Part shown: in pieces, positions 42,886 through 54,225 of the stretch
Position numbering within the stretch: position 1 is the first letter of the stretch
Layout: the number at the start of each line of letters is the position of its first letter
Origin: Ovis canadensis
Lineage: Eukaryota > Chordata > Mammalia > Artiodactyla > Bovidae
DNA length: 64,000 nucleotides
Direction: 5' to 3'
Assembly (NCBI RefSeq): GCF_042477335.2
Contig: NC_091255.1
Span: 26,762,501 to 26,826,500, forward strand
Program-made: the position numbers and the translations under genes
Notes under the pieces: generated by a model
What the model was told of the DNA's origin: nothing
The model's input: the letters and a program-made list of their open reading frames with translations, nothing else
Databases searched by the model: none

Positions 42886-43615
42886 TGTGGATCAAAGGAT
42901 ATCTTTCTGCTCCCCCACTGGCTATCTAGCGTAAGAGGTTGTCCCTGTCCTATTTGAGAGGACTTTCAGAATTGATAGGAAGCAGGCCCTCTCTTACTAA
43001 GAGAAGCAAAGGCAGAAGATGGTCTTCTCCTCCACTCCCTGGCACATAGGGAAGGCCAGTGACCTAGATGCAACTCTGTGCTCTTGTCTGGGTCCTTGAA
43101 TTCTGAAGGAGTGACAAAAAGACCCTTTGTCCTCCCAGGGAGAGTTAGAGATTTCTCACATAGTGGTGATAATAGAGGGGTCTGGAGTCCAGTGCTGGTC
43201 ACATCAGGAATGGCAACTATGAAAGTCTAACCACAGCAGCACCAATTATGGGTACAGTACACAACTGGGTTCCTTCACAGTATTTCTTTCTTTTCCTTCT
43301 TAAAAGAATCACAATTTTATTCAGTTATCATTTCTATCCCAGGTGGTTCATGTCATGCCTTAAAGGAAAGCTGATCCCATTCCAACTTTAGGGATAGAAC
43401 TGATTGATCTAAATTTAAGAAATCTCATCTCTCTTAACAGGGATAATTTCAGAACTCCAGAATAAGCCAATCAATTCCTTTAACCATAGCTATTGGTCAG
43501 TGCTGGGCACATGAGTTAGGTTGGACCAATCAGATGAAGAGGGAGACTTTAATTCCATGATTAGGGAAGAGGCTCATTGGACTTGAACACCTAGAATTTT
43601 GACAGCATTCCAAGA
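42886..43615. other. Mostly unassigned; possible ancient repeat
   Basis: At 43,490-43,560, tattggtcagtgctgggcacatgagttaggttggaccaatcag resembles the same ancient repeat class seen at 3.2 kb. Nothing gene-like. Confidence 0.35.
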
Positions 43616-43723
43616 AGCCCCTGTGTGTACCTTTTCCATTAACAAGCCGCTCCTTCCTCTCAGAAATAACTACCCTTCTGACTTCTCTTACTTTTCACTT
43701 GATATTTATCTATTTGGCAGTGA

Positions 43724-43924
43724 TGGCTTAGTCGCTAAATTGTGTCCAGTTCTCGTGGCCCCATGGACTGTAGCCCACCAGGCTCCTCTGTGCATGGCAT
43801 TTCCCAGGCAAGAATAATGGAGTGGTTGCCGTTTCCTTCTCCAGGGAATCTTCTTTACCCAGGGATCGTACCCAGGTCTCCTGCATTACAGGCAGATTCT
43901 TTACCGACTAAGCCCCCAGGGACT
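43724..43924 (-). mobile_element. Bov-tA SINE
   Basis: Reverse-complement Bov-tA from gatggcttagtcgctaaattg to ctaagcccccaggga. Confidence 0.9.
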
Positions 43925-44040
43925 GTGGCACTCAGAATCTTTAGCTGCTGCATGTGGAATCTAGTTCCGTGACCAAGGATCAAACTTGAGCCCCCTGCAT
44001 TGGGAGCATGGAGTCTTAGCCACTGGACCAGGGAAGTCCC
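43925..44040 (-). mobile_element. CHR-type SINE fragment
   Basis: ctttagctgctgcatgtggaatctagttcc, ccccctgcattgggagcatggagtcttagccactggacc, gggaagtccc. Directly abuts the Bov-tA. Confidence 0.87.
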
Positions 44041-44409
44041 CTTTCATCTGATTTTAACACCCATGTATTCATCCCTAAACAATATCAATATATTTTGAAT
44101 GTTTTGACATATGTAGGATTTTTAAAAGAAATTGAATCATGCCAAATGTGTTCTTTTCTATTCATTGTTTGTTCAGCATATTTGTAAGCTTCATGTTGTC
44201 ACATATATAGCTGTAGTTTGCTCATTTTCATTTCTGTACAGTACTCCATTTATGAGTATATTAAAATTCACTGACATGGAGGTTTAACTTATTAACAAGA
44301 AACCTGCTGCGAACGTTCATTTTTCATGACTCTTGCTGAAGAGATACATGAGTCTCTCTAGGTATGCTTGTATTCAGCTTTACCAGAAAAATGCCAAGTT
44401 GTTCACCAA

Positions 44410-44909
44410 AGTGGTTACAGGGGGCGCTCCGCAGAAAGAGAGAGGCACTGGAACTTCCCTCAGCAAAGCCGAGAAGGCGCCAGCAAGAGCCAACCACAGG
44501 CAACAGAGGTTCCATCTAAGCAGTGCCGCTTTATTGCCACAAACTCTTGGTTTATATAGGCAAGCGGGGGGGGGGGGGGGGGGGGCGGGTTGTCGAGGGT
44601 TGGACCAATCACGTTAAAGGTCAAATTGTAATATGCCCATAGTTGCACCAATCACATTAAAGGTCAAATCTTAATATACCATAGTTGCACCAATCACGTT
44701 AAAGGTCAAGTCGTCATATGCTTCATTGTAACAGGAGTCTATGGTGTTCACCTGCTGTCCACCTGGGCGAAAATGAAGAGAGCCAATCAAAAGTTTTAAC
44801 AAACAACTTAGGCAGCGCCCTCATCGCCTCCGCCCAGGCGCCATCTTAGCTCTAAACCGCAAAGCTAGCCCTTTTTTCAAGGTTTCCCATTTAGGGCCCC
44901 ACAAGTGGT
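44410..44909 (-). mobile_element. Solo endogenous-retrovirus LTR with 6-bp target duplication
   Basis: The 488-bp unit 44,416-44,903 is flanked by agtggt on both sides (44,410-44,415 and 44,904-44,909); removing it and one repeat restores a continuous L1 sequence. On the minus strand it starts TGTGGGGCCC and ends CCCTGTA (expected CA end altered by one base). Landmarks in its own 5'-3' direction are three ~42-bp direct repeats with CCAAT-type sites (44,604-44,725), a 20-nt C run (44,566-44,585), a TATA box (complement of tttatatagg, 44,551-44,560) and AATAAA (complement of 44,530-44,535). A 6-bp duplication fits class II (ERVK-like) elements. No gag, pol or env sequence is present, so it arose by LTR-LTR recombination. 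Confidence 0.9.
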
Positions 44910-46110
44910 AACACCAACTTACATGTCTTATAAGAGAGTTCCTGTAGCTGCGCATCCTCCCTAAACGCTTGGTAGTGTCAGATTTTTATTGTCAATGTGA
45001 TATATATATAGTAATATCTGTCATTTGATGTGCAGTTTTCTGATTATTAATGAGATTGAGCACCTTTTGACATGTTTATCAGCCGTTTGTATTTCCTCTT
45101 TTACGAAATGTTTAGAAAAATTTTTGACCATTTTCTATTGGGTTGTCTGTTATGTGTACAGTGTTTTTTATGGGAATTAATTTTTCCTTTTCATTGTGTT
45201 AAAATACATGTGACGTAACATTTACCGTCTTAACCATTTTTAAGCTTATGATGCAGTGGTGTTGCTGTGTACCCACCACTACCACCCACCCCCATAACTC
45301 TTTCCTCGTATAAGCCTGAGACTCTACACCTGTTGAACAATAACTCCCCATTTGCTGCTCCCTCCCAGCCCCTGGCAACCACTGTTATTTATATAGTTTT
45401 GATTTACTTTTTTGGATCAGTTCTGTGACTTGCAAAATATATCTTCTCTCACTCTGTGAGTGGTCTTTGTTGCTCTCAAGAACAGAGGTTCTTCCTTTTT
45501 TAATATAGTTGAGATTACTAATGTTTTCCTTTATGACTTGTGCTTTTGTCCATGTGTTTAAGAATTTCTTGTCTACCTTGTCATCTTGAAGATATTATCC
45601 CAAACCATTTTTCTAAACTTGTTGTCTCTAATATTTAGGCTTTGACCCTATCTGGAATTGATTTTTGTGTATGGTGTGAGGTAGGGGTCCAATTTTCACC
45701 CCCTAATCCTCCTGCCCCAGCACCATTTATTGCAAAGTCTGCTCTTCCGCTCATGCTTTGCAAACCATCTCAAGTGTCCATGTAGCACACGCCTATTTCT
45801 GGGCTCTCTCTTCTATTTCATTGGTCTGTCCCTGAGCCAATACCACCCCATCTTAATTACTACAGACTTACAATAATCTTTATATTTCATTAACCAAATT
45901 CTCCCACACTGTGGGAAACATTTGAAGAATGTCTTGATGGTTCTTAGTCCTTTGCATTTCCATATAAAGTTTAGAATTAGCTAATCAAATTCCACAAAAG
46001 AAAACAAGCAGCTGGGATTTTTAATGGGATTGCAGTGAATCTATAAATCAAACTAGGGAGACTGTTGAGTTTGTCAGCCCACAAACACGGTGCATCTCTG
46101 CTTTTATTGA

Positions 46111-47470
46111 AGTCTTTTAAAATATAGCTTTCCCAAAGTAAGACTGACATGCAATAAACTGCACATATTTAAAGTGTGCGATGTGATAAGTTTTGACATC
46201 TGTGCGCACCCACGAAACCAGCACTGCAAACAAGGGTGACGAACAAATCCATCAGCCCCGGAGGTTTCTGCATTTCTGATGGTGATCCCTCCTCCCCGGC
46301 CCTTCGCATCTTCCTCTCCACAGTGCTGAACTGCTTTTTAGGTGCTTATTTTCCATCTGTGTATCTTCTTTGGTGAAGTGTCTGTTCACATCCTTTGCTC
46401 ATTTTTAACTGGGTTGTTTTCTTATTATTGAGTTTCAAGAATTTCTTATATTCTGGATGTAACTGCTTTGCAAAGATCTTTTCCCTCAGTCTGTGGTTTG
46501 TCATTTCATTCTCTTAAACAGTGTCTTTTGAAGAACAAGGTTTTCATTTTAATGAAGTCCAGCTCATCAGTCTGCTCTTTTATGAGTTGTGCTTTCGTTC
46601 TTACATGTAAGAAATCTTTGCCGAACCCAAGATTGCAGAGGTTTTCTCCTATGTATTCTTTTTGTTGTTTTAGTATTGACATTTAGGCTTATGGTTTGTT
46701 TTGAGTTAACTTTTATATATGATACAAGGTATGGCTCAAACAAACATGGGATATTTTTGTTCGTGAAGTGAAGTGAAGTGGGGTCCGACTCTTTGCCACC
46801 CCATGGACTGTAGCCTACCAGGCTCCTCTGTCCATGGAATTATCCAGGCAAGAATGCTAGAGGGGGTTGCCATTTCCTTCTCCAGAGGATCTTCCCAACC
46901 CAGGGGCTGAACCCAGGTATCCCGCGTTGTAGACAGACGCTTTACTGTCTGAGCCACCAGCAAAGTCCCATTTTTTTTGTTGTTGTTCTTACTGAAGCCT
47001 TTTAAAAATCTCAATACAGGTTTACAATTATACCACAGAGACTGCATATTTTCTGATAATTTTCTTCTCTATAATTAATATTTCTTTGCTTTTGTAAATA
47101 GTATATTTTTAAAACATTTTTTATACTTTTGGTTTCTGGTATAATAAAACGATGAATGGCTTCACACATACTGGTTTTTATATCTGACAATATTGTCATA
47201 TTTACTAATTTTAATAATTCTTCTGTAGATCCGTTTGTATTTCCTGTGTGCAAAATTTATATTTGCAAAAATTATGACAGTTTTGTTTTTCCTTTCCAAT
47301 TCTTTTACTTCTCTTTTTTGCATAAAATTTGTAACATATTTTCTAGGTGAATTGAGCCTTTTTGCCACTATGAAGTGACCCCCTGTAGCTTTCGTAGTGT
47401 CTTTTAACCTAACTGAATGTTTATTTTTGTCTGATAGTAGTAGAATGACTAATAATGAATGCACTATACG
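46111..47470 (-). mobile_element. Second old L1 block
   Basis: A new antisense L1 3' end starts near 46,111 (gacatgcaataaactgcacatatttaaagtg, gtgtctgttcacatcctttgctcattttt, ttcatttcattctcttaaacagtgtc), continuing past the SINE at 46,763-46,969 into ORF2 antisense sequence up to 47,470. Confidence 0.78.
46763..46969 (-). mobile_element. Bov-tA SINE
   Basis: Reverse-complement Bov-tA preceded by a gtgaa simple-repeat tail (46,763-46,780). Confidence 0.92.
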
Positions 47471-47826
47471 TAAGCTTTCTTGGGCTTTCCAGGTGGCTCA
47501 GTGACACAGAATCTATCTACTAATGTAGGAGACACAGAAGATGCGGGTTCAATCCCTGGGTTGGGAGGATCCCCTGGAGAAGGAATGGCAACCCCCTCCA
47601 GTATTCTTGCCTGGAAAATTCCACGGGCAGAGGAGCCTGGCGGGCTACAGTCCAGGGAGTCTCAAAGAGTTGGACACCACTTAGCAACCGAGCTGCTGCT
47701 GCTGCTGCTAAGTCGCTTCAGTCGTGTCCGACTCTGTGCGACCCCATAGACGGCAGCCCTCGAGGCTCCCCCGTCCCTGGGATTCTCTAGGCCAGAACAC
47801 TGGAGTGGGTTGCCATAAACTTTCTT
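47471..47826. mobile_element. Inverted SINE pair: Bov-tA (+) and Bov-A (-)
   Basis: A plus-strand Bov-tA at 47,482-47,691 (gggctttccaggtggctcag to ccacttagcaaccga) runs directly into a minus-strand Bov-A at 47,692-47,815 (starting with six gct repeats, then aagtcgcttcagtcgtgtcc). Near-identical 11-mers taagctttctt (47,471-47,481) and taaactttctt (47,816-47,826) bracket the pair as a unit. Confidence 0.85.
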
Positions 47827-48575
47827 AGGGTAGAGTTTACATGGTTTATCTTTCCCTGTCCTTCTGCATTCACCCTTAATGTATTCTTCTTTCGTAAACA
47901 GCACACAGTTGGATTTTTCTTTTTACTTTACTCATTTATTTATTGGCCACACTCAGAAGCACGTGGCACTTCCCAACCAGAGACTGAACGCATGTCTGCT
48001 GCAGTGGAAGTACAGTCTTAACCGCTGGACCACCAAGGAAGTCTGGATTTTTCTTTTAAGCATGTTGATAATCTTTATCTGTAACTGGAGTATTTATATA
48101 ATTAATATAATATGCATATATATTGGGTTTAAATTTACCACCTTATTTTTGCTCTTTGTCCTGCCTGTTCCATATTGGTTTTTTCCCCTTCCTTTCTTGC
48201 CTTCTTTTGAAATAATTATATCTATAAAAAACTTAATTCCACTGTTTAAAAAACCTCTTTTTCCACTATTTTAATGAATATACTGGAAGGTACAGCATGC
48301 ATTCTTAACCTATCAAGGTCAAAAGTTAATCTAAACCTTTGCTTTCCTCCCAAACAATAGAAGATTCTTAAATCAGTTAGACTCTGTTCACCCCCTCCCA
48401 GTGTAGACTGTTGCCTTGTACATTTGCTCTGTTATTTGTGTGTGTGTTGTTCAGTCTGATGTAAGAGTAGACATCTAGTCATTAAAACGTATGCTAGGCG
48501 TGTCAGGTAGAAGATTTAATTGGGAAATTTGGTTATAAAATTGTTGGAAGGCCTGGAGGCGCAAAACTGGGGCTT
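47827..48575 (-). mobile_element. Old L1 remainder, split by CHR SINE
   Basis: Antisense L1 resumes: ttctgcattcacccttaatgtattc, and after the CHR insert gcatgttgataatctttatctgtaac and ccttccttt-rich text to about 48,480. The last ~100 bp are unassigned. Confidence 0.6.
47910..48057 (-). mobile_element. CHR-type SINE with target duplication
   Basis: Reverse-complement CHR (tattggccacactcagaagcacgtggc, cttaaccgctggaccaccaaggaagtc) between perfect 14-bp repeats tggatttttctttt at 47,910-47,923 and 48,044-48,057. Confidence 0.93.
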
Positions 48576-48579
48576 GAAG

Positions 48580-48831
48580 GTGAAGGGATAAATCGGGAGT
48601 GTGGGATTAACATATACACACTACTGAATATAAAACAGATAGACAATAGGACCTACTGTGTAGCACAGGAAACTATATTTAATAGCTTGTAATAATCTAC
48701 AATGGGAAGGAATCTGAAAAAGAACAGATCTGTCTATATGTATACACACACACACATATGTAACTGAATCACTTCGCTGTACCCCTGAAATTGTCACAAC
48801 GTTGTAAATTAACTATACTTTAATTAAAAGC
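48580..48831 (+). mobile_element. L1 3' end
   Basis: Ruminant L1 3' UTR in sense: gtgtgggattaacatatacacactactg, cctactgtgtagcacaggaaactatattt, aactgaatcacttcgctgtacccctgaaa, ctatactttaattaaaag. Contains a short (AC)n run. Confidence 0.9.
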
Positions 48832-49145
48832 TCTGTAAAAACTTGGCCGTCCTGTCCTACTCGCAATCATGAGAGAGGGGACAGAGGGTCCTGCTCTCCC
48901 TTGGGAGTTGAAATCCAGGCCTTGGCTCCTTGCTTCCAGTCCAGCACTCGAGGACCTTGTAGTTACAGCTTCTGCCCAGCGCCCCCTCCCCACTGGGTCA
49001 AGGTGGGGCTGCCCCTTTCTCTTGAGCGCTTCTCTCTTGCTGTACTAGAAAGGCGAGGCTGCAAAGTAGGACTGCTTTGTACCACCCCATCCAGTCTCTT
49101 CTCCCATGGCCTCCGTCCTTTATTCTGCACCTGGAGTGTATAGTT
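48832..49145. other. Unassigned unique sequence
   Basis: No repeat or exon recognised. Confidence 0.4.
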
Positions 49146-49146
49146 C

Positions 49147-49232
49147 TGGGTTAGCCAAAAAGTTCATTTGGGTTTTCCTGTAAGACGTTACAGGATGAAC
49201 AAAAACCCGAATGAACATTTTGGCCAACCCCA
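49147..49232. mobile_element. Mariner-type palindromic MITE
   Basis: An ~85-bp near-perfect palindrome: left arm gggttagccaaaaagttcat at 49,148 pairs with right arm atgaacattttggccaaccc ending at 49,230. TA dinucleotides flank it nearby. Matches the ruminant mariner MITE pattern as I remember it. Confidence 0.85.
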
Positions 49233-49655
49233 TATCAGGCAGAGACTGAGCTGGCTCCAGCAGAGAGTGGACAAGCCATGTTCTGGAGGACAAGCCATTC
49301 CTCCTCTGACACAGGAATTCACAACTTGAAGGAACTCTAAAGTGCCTCAGTTTGCCCACAGAGGTGCCATTGCCCCCATGTGTGGGTGAAGATGTAGACA
49401 CCAGCTCTTTGTGTACTGGGATCAGGGTCCAGGTGAGGGTGTTAGTGGAGGGGACCTTGCTCTCACTTTGTGCTCACCTCAGTGGGATGCCCTTGCCACT
49501 AGACCAGTGAGCAGGCAAATTCTCAGCGTTCTGGGCGGCTGCAGCTTGAGTACCTGGGACAGAGTGAAGCAGCCAGCTCCTCAAGCTCCATCCTGAGGCT
49601 CCTCCCCCAGCCTCCATGGACACTCTACCCTGTCTCTGTTTTACATCTTAGCCAG
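49233..49655. other. Unassigned unique sequence
   Basis: No repeat or exon recognised. Confidence 0.4.
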
Positions 49656-49657
49656 CT

Positions 49658-50965
49658 GGAGCCCACACTTGCTTTCTTTTTTTAAACATTTGTTTGATTA
49701 AAAGTCATTTAATTTAATTGCTTAATATACAAATACAAATAGTACAGATAAATTCCCCCTTGACCTTCCTCTCCAGAGATAATGGGGATTCTGTTATCAG
49801 TTTGGTGCTTATCTTCCCAAATCCTTTTTTATGACTTTATATACATGAATATGTATATATAACTGCTTTGTCTAATTTGTTAAATAGGAATGATATACTA
49901 TGCATTGTTTTGCGATCTGTTTTTCCCCCGTTATTTATGTATATATTTGGCTTTGCTGGGTCTTAATTGTGGCAGTCAGGATCTTCAGTCTTCATTGCAG
50001 CAGGTAGGATATAGTTCCCTGAGCAGGGATCAAACCCGGGCTCCCTGCACTTGGGAATGTCGAGTCTTAGCCACTGGACTAGCAGGGAAGCCCCTGCAAT
50101 CTGGTTTTTTTTTTTAAATTAGTTTTAGAGATCAGTCCCACCAGTGTAATTATCTTTCTATCCATGTTCCTTTTTGGCGTGCGTGTGTGTGTGTGTAATT
50201 GACATATAACATTTTATTAGTTTTAGGTATACAGCATAGTGATTCAATATTTGTATATATTGAGAAATGATTACCATAATAAGTCTAGTTAAACGTCTGT
50301 CACCATGCATAATTACATTTTTTGTATGTGTATGGTGATGAGAACTGCTAGGATTTATTCTCATAGCAACTTTTAAATAATATAGCATCATTAGAGTCAT
50401 CATGCTGTACATTATATTCCCATGACTTATTAGTCTTATAACTGGAAGTTTGTGCCTTTTGACTCCCTTCATCTATTTTGCCTGCGCCCACTCCCTTATC
50501 TCTGGCAACCACCAGTCCATTCTCTGCATCTGTGAGTTCAGTTTATTTTAGATTTCACATATAAATGAGATCATATGGTATTTGCCTTTCTCTGTCTCAC
50601 TTATTCTCCTTAGCACAATGCCTGTAAGGTCCATCCATGGTGCCCCAAATGGCAAGCTTTTCCTTCTTTTTTATAGCTAAGTAATTATCCATTGTGTGTG
50701 TGGCGGGGTGTGTATCACATTTTTTTTGTCCACGCATCCACTGATGGACACGCAGGTGGTTTCTGTACCCTGGCTATTGCAAATAATGCTGCAGAGACCA
50801 CAGGGATGCAGTATCTTTTCAAATTAGTGTCTTTGCTTTCTTTGGATAAATTCCCAGGGGTAGGATTACTGAATATTTTCAAGAAATTGAATATTGTCAT
50901 TAAATTTTTAATTTTTTGAGGAACCTCTGTACTGTCCTCATTTTTAAAAGATAGTGCAGAGACTT
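49658..50965 (-). mobile_element. Old L1 3' regions, split by CHR SINE
   Basis: Antisense L1: ccttgaccttcctctccagagataatgg before the SINE; from about 50,180 a second L1 3' end (gtaattgacatataacattttattagttttaggtatacagc, cttatctctggcaaccaccagtcc, gtccatccatggtgcccc, gaggaacctctgtactgtcc). A (GT)n run is at 50,178-50,196. Confidence 0.82.
49911..50109 (-). mobile_element. CHR-type SINE with target duplication
   Basis: Reverse-complement CHR (ggctttgctgggtcttaattgtggc, ccactggactagcagggaagcccc) between tgc(g/a)atctg(t/g)ttttt copies at 49,911-49,925 and 50,095-50,109. Confidence 0.9.
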
Positions 50966-51865
50966 CTTTGGAAAGGTGAGGCTGTTATGGTCTGTGTAAT
51001 GCTTCCTTTATTGGTGGGCAGAGTAGGCAGTTTCCAGGGCTTCCTGACCACCAGGCGTGCAGCAGTGACCATCACTGGCTGTACCTCTCTGAGGCTGAGA
51101 GTGCCTTCTCCCCTGCTTTGCACTGTATCCTTGCCGCCTTCCGCTTCCTTCCCCACCTCTGAGGCTGGTCAAATTCGCAGCCACATCCAGTAAGATAAAG
51201 GCTTTGGCAATTCCTTCATAGATCAAAGTTCCAGTCAGTTCTGGGCTTCAAAATCTCCCACTTTACAAGTCAGTAAGCAAATTTCTGGAGCCTTCCATCA
51301 GGGGACAAGTTCTAGAGCCCTATCCCCTGACCCCTTCTCTGGTTGGATTCCCAAGGATGCCAGGGCTTTTTTTTTTTTTTTTTCCTGGGGTGGGTGGCAG
51401 TCCTGCCACAGCAGAAGTGGGCTATGTGATTTAGGCCAACAAAGCCAGCCACACGACTGGGCATTTCTCCCTGACTGTAGTTGACACGCGTCACACTCCT
51501 ATCGGGATATATCCTTTTCTGCTCAAGTCTGATAAATTTCCTTTTCTCTCATAAAAGGAAGCTGGAGTTGTCACTTCCATTTTTAGTGGTGGATGGGAGT
51601 TGGCTCGCAGCGTCTGGGGTGAGGGATTTGGGGAGGGCCAGTTAGACACGAGAACGAGGACGTTATCTCTCGGTAGCTGAGCCAGGAATGAGAAGGAGGA
51701 CCATAGTCTTAAGAAAAGAATCTTCTACAGTCGAGCGAAGTTTCCCAGATGGTGGGCGAACCTTCCAGATGCTGTCCACTAGAGTGGGTGGCTGTGCCCC
51801 CACTATTTTCTTCAGGGGGATACCCCGTTCATGTGACCGACGTCACAGGGTCCGCTTCAGTGGGG
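50966..51865. other. Unassigned unique sequence
   Basis: About 0.9 kb; T tract at 51,367-51,384. No repeat or exon recognised. Confidence 0.4.
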
Positions 51866-51867
51866 AA

Positions 51868-52060
51868 AACATGGAATTGTGAGTCTGGAGACGTTGGCCT
51901 GAATCCATATGACTTCTTCAACCTCTCCAAGCCTCAGTTTCCACATCTGTGAAATAGGGAGAGTATCATCTACCCCCACCCCCAAATAGTTGCTAGAATG
52001 GTCAAATGAGATCACTTAGTTTTAAAAAACCTTTAAAAACCTAGCAGAGTGTCCGCGTGT
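51868..52060 (+). mobile_element. MIR SINE relic
   Basis: cttcttcaacctctccaagcctcagtttccacatctgtgaaataggg is a clear MIR 3' half. Confidence 0.85.
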
Positions 52061-52334
52061 CATATGATGGAACTAGAATCTGATTCATCTGTAACGCAGC
52101 CAGCATGAGGTCATGCTGGAAAGATGGGAGTGCCAGGGGACGGGTGAGAAATATGTCCAATGGAGGGAAGGGCCTTGAGTCCAGAGCTCTGGGTTTGTCT
52201 TGCTGCCTTTGTTTCAGTTCAAGGCTCACCAGGCAGCCTCTGGTTGCTAGTTTGCTTTCCTATTGACCTTGATCTGGGCTTCAGGACAGGAGCCACCTCC
52301 GGGATATTAGGCAGGTTCATGTCGGTTTATGGCT

Positions 52335-52480
52335 CATCTTAACTCTGCACTATGTCTGATTAACCCCTTTTCACTAGGGAGAAAACCAAAGCTCAGAGAT
52401 GCTAGGGGGCTGGCTCAAAGGCACTCTGTTGGGAAGCACAGAAGCCAGGGTCTGTCTGACCCCAGCCTCCCGTGTCCTCC
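52335..52480 (-). mobile_element. MIR SINE relic
   Basis: Antisense MIR: taaccccttttcactagggagaaaaccaaagctcagagatgc, gaagccagggtctgtctgacccc. Confidence 0.65.
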
Positions 52481-53540
52481 CATACCATACTCCCCCCCAG
52501 CAGCATGGCCTCAACCCTGGAAAGGCATTACTGTAGCTTCTGAATGGGCAGTGGAGACTTAACCTTGGGGTCTTGTTTCTCATTCCCCTTCTTTCCAGCC
52601 TGAGCCCCACCTCTACCCTCTAGTGACTTGAGAAAAATGAAGCTCCTGAATTTCCCAGACCTTGAGCCTGTGTGACTCAGCAGCCCTGAAGGAGAGGGCC
52701 CCTGAGGTCCACCTGTCACCCACAGACATTGCTTCATACGGATAGTCTTTCTTAACAGCTATGAACCCCGCCAGCTGACAGGGTCAGGAGCCTGCCAGCT
52801 CGGCTGGGGCTGGAGGGCAGACAGCAGCCAAGCCCACTGCTGGGGTTTGTGTAGCTGCCCTGCAAATAGGGTGACTGACTTGTCCTTGCTTTCCCAGGGA
52901 AGCCCTCAGTCCCTGGAAAATCTGGATGGTTAGTCCCCTCCCTGCAGGCCCATGGAGAGAGATGTGGACAGGCCAGGGGGTGGCTCCATTTGCCCTGTAG
53001 GTTCACCCTCTGACCTGGATACTTGGCAGAAATGGGAACCTGTCACTCTCTTCACTCTAAAGACTCATGAATGGGCTCAGAGCATGCAACCATCAGGGGA
53101 GTCAGCCCAGCTTGCACTCACGTAGCAGGGTCCGTGGGGACAAGGGAATAACAGTTTTAGGGGAAAGTAGGGCTGGACTTTTTCAGCTCTCTTCTCCTTT
53201 TCAAAGACTGTCCATGCTGCCTCCTTGGCCAGGGCCCTGCCCACTTCTGTCTGGCCCTCATCCAGTGCTCTCCTTTGGCACCAAGAGGTCACCTCTGGCC
53301 TGGCTCTTACAAGCACTGCGTTTTATGGCGAGCATGTGGTTGGGGCTCGAGGGGACACCACGACCTTTGTCCTGCTCCTTCAGCCTCTAACGCTCAGAAG
53401 GTCGGTGCACGGGACATTGCAGGTCACGCCAATGAGTGGCCAGTGGGAGGAGTCGCTCTCACTGGCCACTGCTGGCAGCTCAGAGACTGGACTTTGAAGG
53501 GGCCATGAAAAACAGTTTGTTCCCTGATGATGATGAGCAG
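52481..53540. other. Unassigned GC-richer unique sequence
   Basis: About 1 kb without recognisable repeats. Several overlapping open frames of 70-107 codons occur on both strands with no familiar motif and no splice-supported exon. Confidence 0.45.
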
Positions 53541-53551
53541 TCTGGGAGCTA

Positions 53552-54030
53552 CTGTCAGGGTCTCACTCAGGCAGAATAGCAGCCCCTAAAGATGTCCACC
53601 TCCCAACCCCCAGAACTGTGAGTATGTTACCTTCCATGGTTAAACGGACTTTGCGGGTATGGTAAAGTTAAGGATCTCTGCATGGGGAGATTAGCCTGGC
53701 TTATCTGGGTGGGTTCAGTGTCAACACTGAGGGGTCCTTTTATCAATAAGAAGACGAGAGGTCAGAGAGTGCAGGCAGTAATGTGACAACGGGCCAAGAC
53801 TGGAGCCATGTGGCCACTGCTGCCTTCCAGCAGCGTCTAGGAGCTGAATGAGTCAAGGAACCGATTCTCCCCTGGAGCTTCCAGGAGGAACCAGCTCACC
53901 AAATCCTTGACTTGAGCCCCCTGAGATTCATTTCCCACTTCTGACCTCCAGAACTGAAAGATGATTTGTGTCATTTAATGCACTGAGTTCGTGGCGCTTT
54001 GTTACAGCAGCCACAGGAAACTCATACAGT
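53552..54030 (+). mobile_element. Solo MaLR-type LTR
   Basis: Blocks in order: gcagaatagcagcccctaaagatgtccacctcccaacccccagaac, gttaccttccatgg, gactttgcgggtatggtaaagttaaggatc, ggggagattagcctggcttatctgggtggg, acttctgacctccagaactg, gctttgttacagcagccacaggaaactcatac. This is a mammalian MaLR (MLT1-like) LTR, about 480 bp, without internal sequence. Confidence 0.75.
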
Positions 54031-54225
54031 GTGGTGCAAGTAATGTCTGATAACTGTTGCTGAGGTTCTGAAAACACAGGGGCCTCCCTTTACTCAGTGA
54101 GGTGGGGTGTGGATCAACTTAGCATGGAGCCTGGAGCACACACCCAGTGCCCAGTGGAGGGGCCCTCCAGACCTTATTCCTATCCTGTTGCAGAGGAACA
54201 AGTTGGTACCCTGAAAGGGAACTGA

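Larger units (their letters stand above)
43616..46110 (-). mobile_element. Old L1 block with nested SINEs and LTR
   Basis: Antisense L1 3' region. Blocks include cagaaataactacccttctgac, ttcatgttgtcacatatatagctgtag, the interrupted site ttgttcaccaaagtggt/aacaccaacttacatg, aaaatacatgtgacgtaac, ctggaattgatttttgtgtatggtgtgagg and gcagctgggatttttaatggg. Holds Bov-tA (43,724), CHR (43,925) and a solo LTR (44,416). Confidence 0.82.

Noticed and set aside
44460..44651. Proline-run open frame on the minus strand
   Set aside because: Encoded by the C20 tract of the solo LTR; noncoding.
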